The notes beneath the pieces are model-generated. The model was not told where the DNA came from, did no database searches, and saw nothing but the letters and a program-made list of their open reading frames with translations. A program made the position numbers and the translations under genes. From a virus, in IMG/VR virus record IMGVR_UViG_3300036770_004178, positions 1 through 29,959 of that record: DNA of 29,959 nt; one strand, 5' to 3'. Shown in pieces: positions 1 to 8,413 of the stretch. Every line of letters begins with the position of its first letter. Position 1 is the first letter of the stretch.

Positions 1-35
1 AGGGCCTTGCAATTGCGAATTTTCATCACTTAGTC

Positions 36-112
36 CGGGTGGGGGGTGTTAGGTTGGGGGGTGTTTTTTGTGCGGTCGGTTTAGGGGGTGTTTTTAACGG
101 TTGGGTTTTTTT
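36..112 (+). repeat. G-rich leader with three GGGGG-TGTT repeats
   Basis: Three copies of a G5-6 TGTT unit lie at about 41-50, 55-64 and 84-92, with further GGG runs at 37-39 and 103-105. The strand is almost free of C. Four or more G-runs in 70 bases could fold into a G-quadruplex in the non-template DNA or in the transcript. It sits directly upstream of the first gene. No convincing -35/-10 pair is visible in the first 129 bases. A regulatory role is inference. Confidence 0.5.
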
Positions 113-129
113 TGCAGGGAGCAACAGCG

Positions 130-501
130 ATGGTGAGGGATTCGGCAGACATTCGGACATTTGACCCGACGTTTATCGCTCGGCTGGAAGTGGCTTTCGC
201 GCGTCGCGATCTCGACATGGCGATCGACCTGGTTCAGAAGCAGTTTTACGACAAGCCGCCCGAGGTCATTTCAGACGACTCGCCGGTGTGTGACTTCTAC
301 GACGTTCGCCTGGCCAACCAGCTGGAAGCGATCGGCATCTACACGATGCGGCAGCTGGGCAACACCCGGAGAGAATTCTTGCTCTCTCACCCGTACATCG
401 GGCCGGTGATGCTCGACCGGATCCGCAAGGGGTTCGAGCTCTGGCACCTCGCCACAAAAAAACCAAGGGCAGAAAGTCAGAAAGGCGAAACAGGCTATTG
501 A
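130..501 (+). CDS. Small protein resembling RNA polymerase alpha C-terminal domain
   Basis: The 123-residue product starts at ATG 130, preceded by GGGAG at a normal distance. An in-frame upstream ATG at 88 would lie inside the G-rich leader and has no ribosome site. Residues about 50-105 read like the helix-hairpin-helix fold of the alpha C-terminal domain: a 'RLANQLEAIGIYTMRQL' stretch followed by a helix ending in a 'YIGPVMLDRI' turn, similar to the LKRAGI..VGEL...GKKSLDEI pattern. In bacterial RNA polymerase that fold binds UP elements and activators. Here it is not attached to an alpha N-terminal domain, so it could be a DNA-binding or polymerase-interacting regulator. The similarity is from pattern reading only; a generic DNA-binding HhH protein is the alternative. 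Confidence 0.6.
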   Translation: MVRDSADIRTFDPTFIARLEVAFARRDLDMAIDLVQKQFYDKPPEVISDDSPVCDFYDVRLANQLEAIGIYTMRQLGNTRREFLLSHPYIGPVMLDRIRKGFELWHLATKKPRAESQKGETGY

Positions 502-598
502 GCGGCTGAATGCTGTGGAGTGACCCCCGGTCGATTTGGCAAGATGCGACCTCTCGAAGAACGAGTGGTTGTAATTCCCAAAGAGCGAGGGTTTCGAA

Positions 599-1144
599 AT
601 GAAGTCTGCCGTGGTCGTGTTGACCTGCCTGCTGTTGTGTTTCGCTGCTCAGTGCAGCGTGGTGGCTCAAGTGGATGAAAACCACGAGCCTGTTTCTGTT
701 TCGGTTCTGGAAGCGGCACCGGCTGTCGATGGTGACGGCGGCGAGGTGGACCGCGAGCGAGTGTTGGCGGTCAAGGTTGCTTTGCGGCAGCTGGCAGAGA
801 CCAAGCGTTTCCGGCTGATTGAAGCGATGAAGCTCCGCCGGGCCGCGAATGATGACGCTGTGTGTGAATATCTGGCCCTGAAATATCAGCAGGAGTTCGA
901 CGAAATCGAGGCTCAGGCTGCAGCGGGCGACCAGTTTCTGAAATGGATTGAATGGGCGATTAAGAACCAAGATTCAATCATCAAGTTTGTGACGACGCTG
1001 ATTGATTTGTTCAGCGGCAAGACTGCATTTGACAACCAGTTGTTGGTAGCCGGTCCAGTGTCTCGCGCGTGGCAGTTGCAGAAGGCGACCCGATATCGAG
1101 TGCGAAATTTTGAACAGCGGGTGATTGCTCGCGTTCGAGGTTAA
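599..1144 (+). CDS. Exported protein of unknown function
   Basis: The 181-residue product starts at ATG 599 with a GCGAGG ribosome site eight bases upstream. The first ~24 residues are a Sec-type signal peptide: a Lys, a long V/L/C/F core, and a probable cut near Val-Ala-Gln. The mature part is mostly helical and charged, with a hydrophobic amphipathic stretch around residues 116-140 rich in Trp, Ile and Phe. I do not recognise the family. It immediately precedes an exported serine protease, whose C-terminal tail has a similar W..F..hydrophobic pattern, suggesting the two act at the same membrane or envelope site. A spanin-like or protease-partner role is possible but unsupported. Confidence 0.6.
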   Translation: MKSAVVVLTCLLLCFAAQCSVVAQVDENHEPVSVSVLEAAPAVDGDGGEVDRERVLAVKVALRQLAETKRFRLIEAMKLRRAANDDAVCEYLALKYQQEFDEIEAQAAAGDQFLKWIEWAIKNQDSIIKFVTTLIDLFSGKTAFDNQLLVAGPVSRAWQLQKATRYRVRNFEQRVIARVRG

Positions 1145-1210
1145 GCGTTCGCCTGGTTGCCGGTCGGTCTTTTCAATTCACAAACCCGCTCGCTAGTGGA
1201 GCCGCAAACA

Positions 1211-2329
1211 ATGCCCTCGAAACGATTCGTCTCTGTTGTTCTCAGCTTCGCCCTGGTTGTTCTGTTTTCAGCTTCGGCTGACGCCCAGTTGTTCCGTAAG
1301 GGCTGGCGGGCCCCGGCGAGTAATTGCCCCGATGGCAGTTGCCCGCCGATGGTGATCAATCCAGCTCCCCCGGTCGTTCCGGTGGTGCCTGTGGTGCCTC
1401 TTGAGACCGAAGGCGAGACCGCTGAATCGACTTGGTTCAAGGTTTTGCGGGTGCCGACCGGTCACAGCCTGACCAAGGCCGACGAAACTGAGATTCGCAG
1501 TTGGGCCGGGCGGGCGGTTCGGATTCTCAACGGCAACTCGTGCGGCACTGGCAGTCTTTGCGGGCGCGACGATACGGGGATTTACATCCTGACCAATGCT
1601 CACGTCGCGAGCTCAAAGATTGGAAACGTGGTCCAGTGCGAGGCGTTGAAAGCGGACAAAAGCGGGACTGAGAAGTTTTCGGCCCGAGTGATTGAAGCCG
1701 CCTACAGTTCGCGGACCTCGACCGACTGGGCCCTGCTCAAGGCTGACAATAAGTTCATGAAAGGGCTGGAGCCGATCAAACTCTCGACCACCGACCCGGA
1801 TTCTAGCGAGCTGACCGGGACCTGGGGCTGTCCCCGCTGCGAAGTCCCGAGCGGCCAGCTGTGCAAGACGACCAGCCTTGGCAGCCTTTGGTACTGGCAA
1901 CCCAACTCGATTGGCGGCCAGAGCGGTTCGGCAGTCGTTCAGGATGGCAAGCAAAAGGGCCTGTTGACCTGGACGATTAACGGCAGCGGGGCTGGTCAGA
2001 AAACGGCAACGATCTGGAAGCAAAGCAAAGAGAAGAACACCGACGGCCCAGCTCGGGTGGATGGGCTGGAGTTCCCGAGTGCGACGGGTCAATGGTCTGG
2101 CGTTGAGCTGATTGAAGGCTACCACTGCGAAACGAGTTCGCTGAGCGATTACCCGATTTGGGATGTTGGTCCACCCAGCGACGGTGGTGGAAATGGCGGC
2201 GGGGACGGGGGCGGAACACAACCTCCACCGCCGGCAATGAGTGCCGCTGAAAAGGAACTGCGATCGAAGGTTGGCGACTGGGAGAAGTTTGTCCAGGCGG
2301 TGCTGGGTTTGTTCAAGTTGGTTAAGTAG
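1211..2329 (+). CDS. Exported trypsin-like serine protease
   Basis: The 372-residue product starts at ATG 1211, preceded by GGAG at nine bases; an in-frame ATG at 1157 would add a tail before the signal peptide and lacks a ribosome site. A signal peptide occupies residues 1-26 (cut after SADAQ-like sequence). A Pro/Val-rich linker follows, then an S1/trypsin-like domain from about residue 95 to 310. The triad is visible: His131 in TNAHV, Asp172 in STDWALLK and Ser238 in GGQSGSA. A Gly/Pro-rich linker (about 315-340) leads to a short C-terminal amphipathic helix. It probably cleaves proteins in the host envelope or outside the cell. Exported proteases are rare in tailed phages; a role in lysis, superinfection control or host-surface processing is inference. 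Confidence 0.85.
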   Translation: MPSKRFVSVVLSFALVVLFSASADAQLFRKGWRAPASNCPDGSCPPMVINPAPPVVPVVPVVPLETEGETAESTWFKVLRVPTGHSLTKADETEIRSWAGRAVRILNGNSCGTGSLCGRDDTGIYILTNAHVASSKIGNVVQCEALKADKSGTEKFSARVIEAAYSSRTSTDWALLKADNKFMKGLEPIKLSTTDPDSSELTGTWGCPRCEVPSGQLCKTTSLGSLWYWQPNSIGGQSGSAVVQDGKQKGLLTWTINGSGAGQKTATIWKQSKEKNTDGPARVDGLEFPSATGQWSGVELIEGYHCETSSLSDYPIWDVGPPSDGGGNGGGDGGGTQPPPPAMSAAEKELRSKVGDWEKFVQAVLGLFKLVK

Positions 2330-2387
2330 TTGGCGGTTTGGTTCGGTCGGTTCCTTCCTGGTTGATTTGATTTTCAAAGGGTGAAGC

Positions 2388-2732
2388 ATGCCAAAGCGTA
2401 TCAACGCTGATCCAGTCAACGTCACGGTGACGATTGCCAACAACGCCAACGAGAGCGAATTGATTGATTGCCGAAAGAATCAGCTGCTTGGCTTTTATGC
2501 CCCGGCGTCGATGACTGGTTCAACGTGGGGACTCAAGGGCAGCCACGACGGCACCAATTTTTTCAACGTGAATGACGAAGGGACCGCCTACAGCGGCAAG
2601 ACGCTGACTTCTAGTGAGCTGCATGCCATCAAGGCAAACGTGGCAGCCACTATTCAGTACGCAAAAATCACGACTGGATCAAACCAGTCGGGTGCCAAGA
2701 GTCTCGTTTGCGTTCTTCGGCCAATTGCCTAA
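2388..2732 (+). CDS. Small beta-rich phage protein, unknown
   Basis: The 114-residue product starts at ATG 2388 with GGGTGA upstream. It has no signal peptide or membrane segment. The middle contains a 'GSTWGLKGSHDGTNFFNV' pattern, with aromatic and Gly residues spaced as in small beta-sandwich proteins found beside phage virion genes. That resemblance is from memory of the pattern, not a search. It is followed closely by a zincin gene and then by receptor-binding genes, so a minor virion protein is the most likely role. Confidence 0.55.
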   Translation: MPKRINADPVNVTVTIANNANESELIDCRKNQLLGFYAPASMTGSTWGLKGSHDGTNFFNVNDEGTAYSGKTLTSSELHAIKANVAATIQYAKITTGSNQSGAKSLVCVLRPIA

Positions 2733-2749
2733 AGCGAAAGGGTGCCGCC

Positions 2750-3256
2750 ATGCGTGCTTTTTGTGGCTGCACGATTGTTCCGCTGGATGAAGACCAGCGG
2801 CTGGAAGTTGCTGCCAAGCCTCGCAAGTTCACATTTGCTTTGCCGTACGGCGGGCACCCGAACTATTCATGGTTCGGCATGGGCAACACCAAGACCGTGG
2901 CAGTCATTCGTGCCGCGTTTGCTGAGTTGTCGAAGCTGAGCGGGGCGAAGTTTGTCGAGACTGCGAGCACCAGCAAGGCGAATATCCGGGTTTACTTCCA
3001 GAACATCGCCAACGGTGGGCAGTATGAAGGTGGCGGGAAGATCAAGTTTTCCAACTCGCGCAAGGGCGTGACTCCGGCGATTGGCCGAATCTGGCTGATT
3101 CACGAGGTCCAGCACTATCTGGGGTATCGGGCGAATCCGCCCAGTGACAAGTTTTATCACAGCCGGGTGCCAAAAGAGATTTTTCATGCGTGGGGCGGTC
3201 CTGAGTTCGGCCCGCACTTTACGGCGTGGATGCGTGCCAAATACGGAGCGAAGTAG
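2750..3256 (+). CDS. Zincin-type metallopeptidase (HEXXH), matrixin-like
   Basis: The 168-residue product starts at ATG 2750; GGGTG precedes it, and an in-frame earlier ATG at 2708 lies inside the previous gene. Residues 118-122 are HEVQH, the zinc and catalytic site of zincins, followed by LGY as in the matrixin HExxHxxGxxH layout. The canonical third ligand position (128) is Ala, so Asp133 or His137 may serve instead. The N-terminal half (FTFAL ... WFGMGNTKTVAVIRAAF ... VYFQ) matches the strand-helix-strand lead-in of matrixin-like domains. There is no signal peptide, so it would be cytoplasmic, virion-borne or released on lysis. The stop codon abuts the next ATG. Activity is uncertain because of the altered ligand. 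Confidence 0.65.
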   Translation: MRAFCGCTIVPLDEDQRLEVAAKPRKFTFALPYGGHPNYSWFGMGNTKTVAVIRAAFAELSKLSGAKFVETASTSKANIRVYFQNIANGGQYEGGGKIKFSNSRKGVTPAIGRIWLIHEVQHYLGYRANPPSDKFYHSRVPKEIFHAWGGPEFGPHFTAWMRAKYGAK

Positions 3257-4189
3257 ATGGGCCTTTTGCTGCTGCTTGGTGACTCCGGCTTTCGCGGTGC
3301 CTTGGATGCACTCGGTACAGGCCTTGAATCGGCGTGGTCGGTCGGTCGTCGTTTGCGGACAGCTTACAGCCGGCTTAACCCAGTGATTAGAGTCCGCAGG
3401 TCGAGCGACAACGCGGAGAGCGACTTCGCTGGGCTTGGTACTCAGGGTCAGGTAGACACAGCAGCTGTCGCCGCATTCTGCGGTGCTGGCGATGGTTTCT
3501 TGACGACCATCTACGATCAAAGCGGCAACGGGCGAAATTTCACGCAAGCAACCACATCCGTGCAGCCTATCGTTTGCGAATCAGGCACAGCCGTGACGCT
3601 CGGCGGAAGGCTTGCGGCAAAGTTCGTGACAGCTACTTCCCATCGCATGACTGTTGCGACAAGCACAGCACTTTACAACTACCTGCACACGACAGGCGGA
3701 ACTATTGGGTTTGTGAACAAGACAAACGACACAGTGCCAAACAAATGGTTTATGTCAAATGCAATCAACAACGCCTATGCTGGTTTCCGCCTGATTGACT
3801 CAGGCACAGAAGACACATCTATGAACATTGCCAAAGTGGATGTTGCTGGCGTGTCAACGAACGGCGACAGCGTGGCGTTTGGGACATCAGTTGGTTCGAC
3901 AGCTAATAAGGTCGGAGTTTTCTTGCTGGACCCAGACAACGCTACCGCTTCAAGTCGTGGATTCTTTTACCGTAATGGAACCTCAGTTGGCAGTGCTAAC
4001 GCAAGCACCGGCACGCCATTTGTTGAAAACGCAGCCTATAACTTGCATCTCGGCTTGAACGCTTTTAGCACTGGCCCTTGGGATGGAAACGCCAGCGAAA
4101 TTGTTATCTGGTCGAACATTCTTAGCGATGCCCAGCGTGACGCTTACGAGGCAAGTGCAGGTGCTTTCTACGGAATCACGGTGGCCTAA
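3257..4189 (+). CDS. Tail fibre or receptor-binding protein with lectin-like domain
   Basis: The 310-residue product begins at ATG 3257, directly after the previous stop codon, with GGAGCG upstream. After a short N-terminal segment the sequence reads SRLNPVIRVRRSSDNAESDF and then a YDQSGNGRNFTQAT motif. That combination is typical of concanavalin-like domains related to the arabinofuranosidase B catalytic domain and is common in phage tail fibres. The rest alternates short Thr/Ser/Asn-rich strands. Carbohydrate binding, or weak hydrolysis, at the host surface is the likely role. It shares its DQSG.G.NF.QAT motif with the SGNH protein encoded at 4611. Base composition looks lower in GC than the flanking genes, suggesting module exchange. 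Confidence 0.7.
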   Translation: MGLLLLLGDSGFRGALDALGTGLESAWSVGRRLRTAYSRLNPVIRVRRSSDNAESDFAGLGTQGQVDTAAVAAFCGAGDGFLTTIYDQSGNGRNFTQATTSVQPIVCESGTAVTLGGRLAAKFVTATSHRMTVATSTALYNYLHTTGGTIGFVNKTNDTVPNKWFMSNAINNAYAGFRLIDSGTEDTSMNIAKVDVAGVSTNGDSVAFGTSVGSTANKVGVFLLDPDNATASSRGFFYRNGTSVGSANASTGTPFVENAAYNLHLGLNAFSTGPWDGNASEIVIWSNILSDAQRDAYEASAGAFYGITVA

Positions 4190-4596
4190 TGATCTACGTC
4201 CCAGTCCACATCGACGCAGCAGCGGAATTAAATCGGCAGCTTTACAAACTGACCCAGCCCGATGGCGTTCGTGACCCGAATAACGTCAGCGAGTTCTATT
4301 GTGCCATGTACCAACACCCGTCGATTCCGTTTGCGGTGCTGGAGCTGCCGGAGACTGACACCATCCCGATTCACCTCGCCGCTGACCCGTCTGGGCTGGC
4401 TACGGTGCTGGGACCGTTCGTTGCACAGGGCCAGATCACACAACCGGAACTGGATGGCATTGTCGGAGCGGTATCAATGCTGGGTGGTCAGCGTTTCCGG
4501 CCAGCAGACATGATTCCGCCGAGCTGGCAGCAGTATGTGCTGACGCGCGAGCAGGCTGTTGCCGCTGGATACATTAAAACACTTGAGCAACCTTAG
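4189..4596 (+). CDS. Unknown protein within the tail-fibre module
   Basis: The 135-residue product starts at an ATG that overlaps the preceding stop codon (TAATG), so translation is probably coupled. It is soluble, mixed alpha/beta, and Pro-rich (IPFAVLELPETDTIPIHL). There is no signal peptide or recognised motif. Its position between two receptor-binding proteins suggests a fibre chaperone or accessory component; that is inference from context only. The higher-GC codon use resembles the phage core more than the two neighbouring fibre genes. Confidence 0.55.
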   Translation: MIYVPVHIDAAAELNRQLYKLTQPDGVRDPNNVSEFYCAMYQHPSIPFAVLELPETDTIPIHLAADPSGLATVLGPFVAQGQITQPELDGIVGAVSMLGGQRFRPADMIPPSWQQYVLTREQAVAAGYIKTLEQP

Positions 4597-4610
4597 CCTA
4601 ATGGTGATGA

Positions 4611-6296
4611 ATGGCAATTGACGACCCGACAGACATAACAAACTGCGTGTTGTGGCTAAAATCGGATACTGGCATCACCGAAGCCGATGCTGCTGGTCGT
4701 GTATCGGCTTGGGCTGACCAAAGCGGAGCAGGTAATAACTTTGCACAGGCGACGGCAACGGCCCAGCCTTACATTTATGACGACAGCGTTTTCGGCAAGC
4801 GGGTGACGTTCAACCCAGCTGGCACGCAGCCGCACTGGCTGGCGTCTTCGATTTCAGTATCCAGCCAGTCTTTTTCTATTTTTGCCGTGCATCGCCTGCG
4901 TGCAAATGGCTCTAACGTCCAGCCATTGTTCAATACCTCTACCAGTGCAGGCAGGGCAGCTGTGTTGGTTTTCAATAACATCCCATGTGTTTACAACGGA
5001 GGCGGCGGAGGTATTCGTTACAGCACCAATTTTGCCAGCAATATCCTAGACTTTACTGGATACTGCTCAGGCTCAGACGGGATCGATGTTTATTCTGGAC
5101 ACACAAAAACTAGTTTGTCTGCAATTACATCAGAGTCCACTACATACGGAAGCCTAGGGCGTTGGAATTCTGACACCGTAGCCCTGTTTCAGGGCGATTT
5201 TATTGAAGTATTTGCGTATTCAAAAAAACTGGACGCCAGTGAACAGGCCGACGTTTTGGATTATCTGCAAAAGAAAACAGGAGTCCTGCCGCGTGAAAAC
5301 AACATTGTCATGATTGGCGATTCAATCACCGCAGGAGTCGGCTCAATTGAGGGACGAAACCTTCAGTACTACTTGGAGCAATCATTGCCGCTCAATTGCA
5401 GGGTAAGAAACGCGGGGATTTCCGGTTACACATGGAACCAAATTGCGTCAAACGTTACAGCCGAAAGCGTTGTCAGCGGGCAGCGAAATATTGTCATCGC
5501 ATGGGCGGGGACTAACGACATCGCTGCTGGTGACTCCGCGGCAACCGCAGCAACTGACAAGGGAACGTGCCTGGCGTCGTGGACGGCACAAGGCTGGGAG
5601 CCGGTAACGGTTCACATGCTACCAAGAACCGGAGTTTTACAAGCCACGACAGACGCTTATAACACGTTGCTTTCTGCTGGCCCTGAAACCGTTGTTTCAT
5701 GGGCCGATATCCCGCAGTTATCAGATGGGTTTGCGGAATATTTTAGCGATGATGACATTCATCCAACTAGCCGAGGCTATCAAGTTGCGGCAAACGAAAT
5801 AGGGAGAGTAATTAACAAGCTGCTCGACCCTGAGGTTTTGCTGCCATCAGAGATTGCCTCTGCTGTCCGCACTGAGCTGGCGACTGAGCTGGCACGAATT
5901 GATGTTGCGGTTAGTACGCGGCAATCGGCTGGGCCAGTTGTGGGTGCCATGTCTACAACTGGAAGTTCAGGATCGCTCAGGCTTTACAATAATCGCACAT
6001 ACGGCACGCCAGCACATGCAGCAATCGAGTTCACTGTTTCGAAAAATTACTCCACTGCTACCAGTGTCGAGTTGGTATTGTTTCGACCAGGAGATCCGCT
6101 GGCTGTCATTCAAAGAATCAGCGGAACAGTTGATTCATCGACTCTTGTATCAGTCAGTGGAACAGTGTCACTTGGAACAGAATACCTTCAAGGAAAAAAC
6201 GCTTTCGAGTGCAAGTATTCCCTGAAAGCAAACTGGTCTGGTGAGCTGGAAACGATTGCCGATGGAAAGGCTTATATCTTCGATCAGCCGACTTAA
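4611..6296 (+). CDS. Lectin-like domain fused to SGNH/GDSL esterase, tail fibre
   Basis: The 561-residue protein has three parts. Residues 1-220 form a LamG/concanavalin-like domain with a WADQSGAGNNFAQAT motif. Residues 232-400 are an SGNH hydrolase: block I IGDSITAG (Ser238), block II with Gly272 in GYTW, block III GTND (Asn302), and block V DDIH (Asp381, His384), giving a complete catalytic set. A short helical hinge (residues about 408-435) leads to a C-terminal beta domain. SGNH enzymes commonly remove acetyl or other acyl groups from surface polysaccharides, so this is a plausible depolymerase or de-esterifying tail fibre. ATG 4611 follows the previous stop by 14 bases. Composition is more AT-rich than the head genes. 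Confidence 0.8.
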   Translation: MAIDDPTDITNCVLWLKSDTGITEADAAGRVSAWADQSGAGNNFAQATATAQPYIYDDSVFGKRVTFNPAGTQPHWLASSISVSSQSFSIFAVHRLRANGSNVQPLFNTSTSAGRAAVLVFNNIPCVYNGGGGGIRYSTNFASNILDFTGYCSGSDGIDVYSGHTKTSLSAITSESTTYGSLGRWNSDTVALFQGDFIEVFAYSKKLDASEQADVLDYLQKKTGVLPRENNIVMIGDSITAGVGSIEGRNLQYYLEQSLPLNCRVRNAGISGYTWNQIASNVTAESVVSGQRNIVIAWAGTNDIAAGDSAATAATDKGTCLASWTAQGWEPVTVHMLPRTGVLQATTDAYNTLLSAGPETVVSWADIPQLSDGFAEYFSDDDIHPTSRGYQVAANEIGRVINKLLDPEVLLPSEIASAVRTELATELARIDVAVSTRQSAGPVVGAMSTTGSSGSLRLYNNRTYGTPAHAAIEFTVSKNYSTATSVELVLFRPGDPLAVIQRISGTVDSSTLVSVSGTVSLGTEYLQGKNAFECKYSLKANWSGELETIADGKAYIFDQPT

Positions 6297-6299
6297 TGA

Positions 6300-8411
6300 A
6301 TGACAAACGAAGAAGAATTTGAAGACGATGATGAGGGCGGCGGCGGGTTCAATGAACGCGACTGGGACGCCCAGCGAAAGCGAGCCGCACGCAGCCAAGC
6401 GGCCGCGATCAAGATTCCCAAATGCGTTGACCCGGCGAGGCGAGCTCGCTGCCTCGAAAGCCCGGAGCTGTTTCTCAAGACCTACTTTCCCGAGCGGTTC
6501 TACTTGCCGTTCTCGGACAACCACAAGGAAATGATTCACGCGATCGACGTGCGGTCGGTCAGTGGTGGCGATCAAGCCGTGGCGGCCCCGCGTGGTGAGG
6601 GCAAGACCGAAATCACCACGGGGATGATTATCTATCTGATTTTGAAGGAACGAACGAAGTTTCCGCTGATCGTCGCGGCGACGGGTGTCCATGCCGAGCG
6701 AATCTACTCGGACATTAAGAGCCAGTTCGAGCGAAACGAACTACTCTACGCCGACTTCCCCGAGGTTTGTGCCCCGGTGGTCTGTCTCGAAGGGGCACCG
6801 CAGCGGGCGGCCCGGCAGCATGTAGACGGCAAACTGACCCGAATCGAGTGGAAACAGAAGCACTGCTATTTTCCGACCGTCCCTGGGAGCAAGTACGGCG
6901 GGGTTTGCCTGGCGTTTGCGGGGCTCGACTCGGCAATCCGCGGTCTGAAAATCCACGGCACCCGGCCCGACTTCGCTCTGATTGACGACCCGGAAACGAA
7001 AGAATCGGCAGACAGTGATTTGCAGATTCGGATCCGGTCGGAACTGATCGACCGCGACATTGCCGGGCTGGCCGGGCCCGGGAAGACGCTGACTCGCGTC
7101 ATGCTCTGCACTGTGCAGAATCGCAAGTGCGTTTCATTCCAGTTTACCGACCCAGTTTTGAAGCCTTCGTGGAACGGCAAGCGATACAGGTGGATTGAAA
7201 GCTGGCCGGAAAACGAGCAGTTTTGGACCGACTACATGGACCAACGGCAAGCCGACATGCGTGGCGGCGACCCGTTTGGGCAGGTGGCCACCCAGATGTA
7301 CCTGGACAACCGCGAATCAGCCGAGCTGGGGGCGAAGGTCTCGAACGAGTTCCGGTACTGCTCAGACAAGCTGGCCGGCGGGCTGCAGGTCGAATACTCG
7401 GCACTCCAAGCCGCGATGAACAAGATCGCCGACAACGGGATCGAGGCGTTTCTCAGCGAGTACCAGAACGACCCGAAGAAGGAAGAGGGGCCGGAAACGA
7501 GGGGACTCACGCCCGACCTGGTTGCCTCGCGAATCAGTTCTTACCAGCAGGGCGAGGTTCCCGAGCACTCGGAGCGGCTAACGGCTTTCCTCGATCTTGG
7601 CAAGTACGGCTGCCACTGGGCGGTGACTTCGTGGCGGGGAAATGCGATAGGAAATGTCGTGGATTATGGGTATATCGAAATGCCGGAAATTCGGCATGGA
7701 AGCAGCGAGCAGGCGATAGAATTAGCCCTGTTGTCGAAAATGTCGCTGTTTCGCGAACAGCTGCTGGCTGAATACCGGCCGGATCTGGTCATGATCGACT
7801 CGGGTCACTTCACCAAAACAACTTATCAGTTCGTTCGCGAGGTGGGCGGGATCCCTTTCGTGGTCAGCAAGGGCTGGGGCGGTGACTCGCATTATCGCAC
7901 ACCCAAGCCGACGGAAGAGGTCTACGTCGGCGACAACTGGAATATCAGTTTGCAGAAGACTGAGGGTGTTTGGCTGTACAACTTCAACGCGGACTTTTGG
8001 AAAGGATGGGTCCACGATCGGTTTTTGACGAAGACTTTCGACAATTCGCAAGTAATGCAGGACGGCACGCTCTCGCTGTTCAATTGTGGAGACGACAAGA
8101 CTAATCGCCAGCGGCATCATTCATTTTCACAGCATATCTGTGCGGAAGAATTCCGCGAGACTTTCAAGCCCGACAAGGGTATCACCCGCAAGTGGGTGGC
8201 TGTGAAAAAGAACAATCACTGGTTCGACTGCGTGGTCGGATGCTCGGTGGCGGCGAATATTCTTGGCATCAACCTCATGCGGCAGCGGAACGATGAACTA
8301 ATGGCCAAGGCAGTGGCGACGCAGCGGGTGGCGAACACTCAACGCGACGTGGAAGCTGGGAGGTATTTCCAAAATCAACACGGTCAATCGTTCTTTTTGA
8401 CGGAGCGTTAA
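6300..8411 (+). CDS. terL: Terminase large subunit
   Basis: The 703-residue product is the phage DNA-packaging motor. The ATPase domain has a Walker A motif APRGEGKT at residues 96-103 and a probable Walker B FALIDDPE at 225-232 with catalytic acid(s). The C-terminal nuclease half begins near FLDLGKYG (an RNase H-like first Asp) and continues with VMIDSGHF. The N-terminus is acidic and Gly-rich. The size exceeds the usual 450-650 residues but fits lambda gpA-like or related large terminases. ATG 6300 lies three bases after the previous stop. The portal gene follows 776 bases downstream. The small terminase subunit is not obvious in the window; the protein encoded at 8414 is one weak candidate. 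Confidence 0.92.
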   Translation: MTNEEEFEDDDEGGGGFNERDWDAQRKRAARSQAAAIKIPKCVDPARRARCLESPELFLKTYFPERFYLPFSDNHKEMIHAIDVRSVSGGDQAVAAPRGEGKTEITTGMIIYLILKERTKFPLIVAATGVHAERIYSDIKSQFERNELLYADFPEVCAPVVCLEGAPQRAARQHVDGKLTRIEWKQKHCYFPTVPGSKYGGVCLAFAGLDSAIRGLKIHGTRPDFALIDDPETKESADSDLQIRIRSELIDRDIAGLAGPGKTLTRVMLCTVQNRKCVSFQFTDPVLKPSWNGKRYRWIESWPENEQFWTDYMDQRQADMRGGDPFGQVATQMYLDNRESAELGAKVSNEFRYCSDKLAGGLQVEYSALQAAMNKIADNGIEAFLSEYQNDPKKEEGPETRGLTPDLVASRISSYQQGEVPEHSERLTAFLDLGKYGCHWAVTSWRGNAIGNVVDYGYIEMPEIRHGSSEQAIELALLSKMSLFREQLLAEYRPDLVMIDSGHFTKTTYQFVREVGGIPFVVSKGWGGDSHYRTPKPTEEVYVGDNWNISLQKTEGVWLYNFNADFWKGWVHDRFLTKTFDNSQVMQDGTLSLFNCGDDKTNRQRHHSFSQHICAEEFRETFKPDKGITRKWVAVKKNNHWFDCVVGCSVAANILGINLMRQRNDELMAKAVATQRVANTQRDVEAGRYFQNQHGQSFFLTER

Positions 8412-8413
8412 GT

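Noticed and set aside
1613-2449. 278-residue minus-strand open frame
   Set aside because: It is antisense to the serine protease gene, whose triad and signal peptide are clear.
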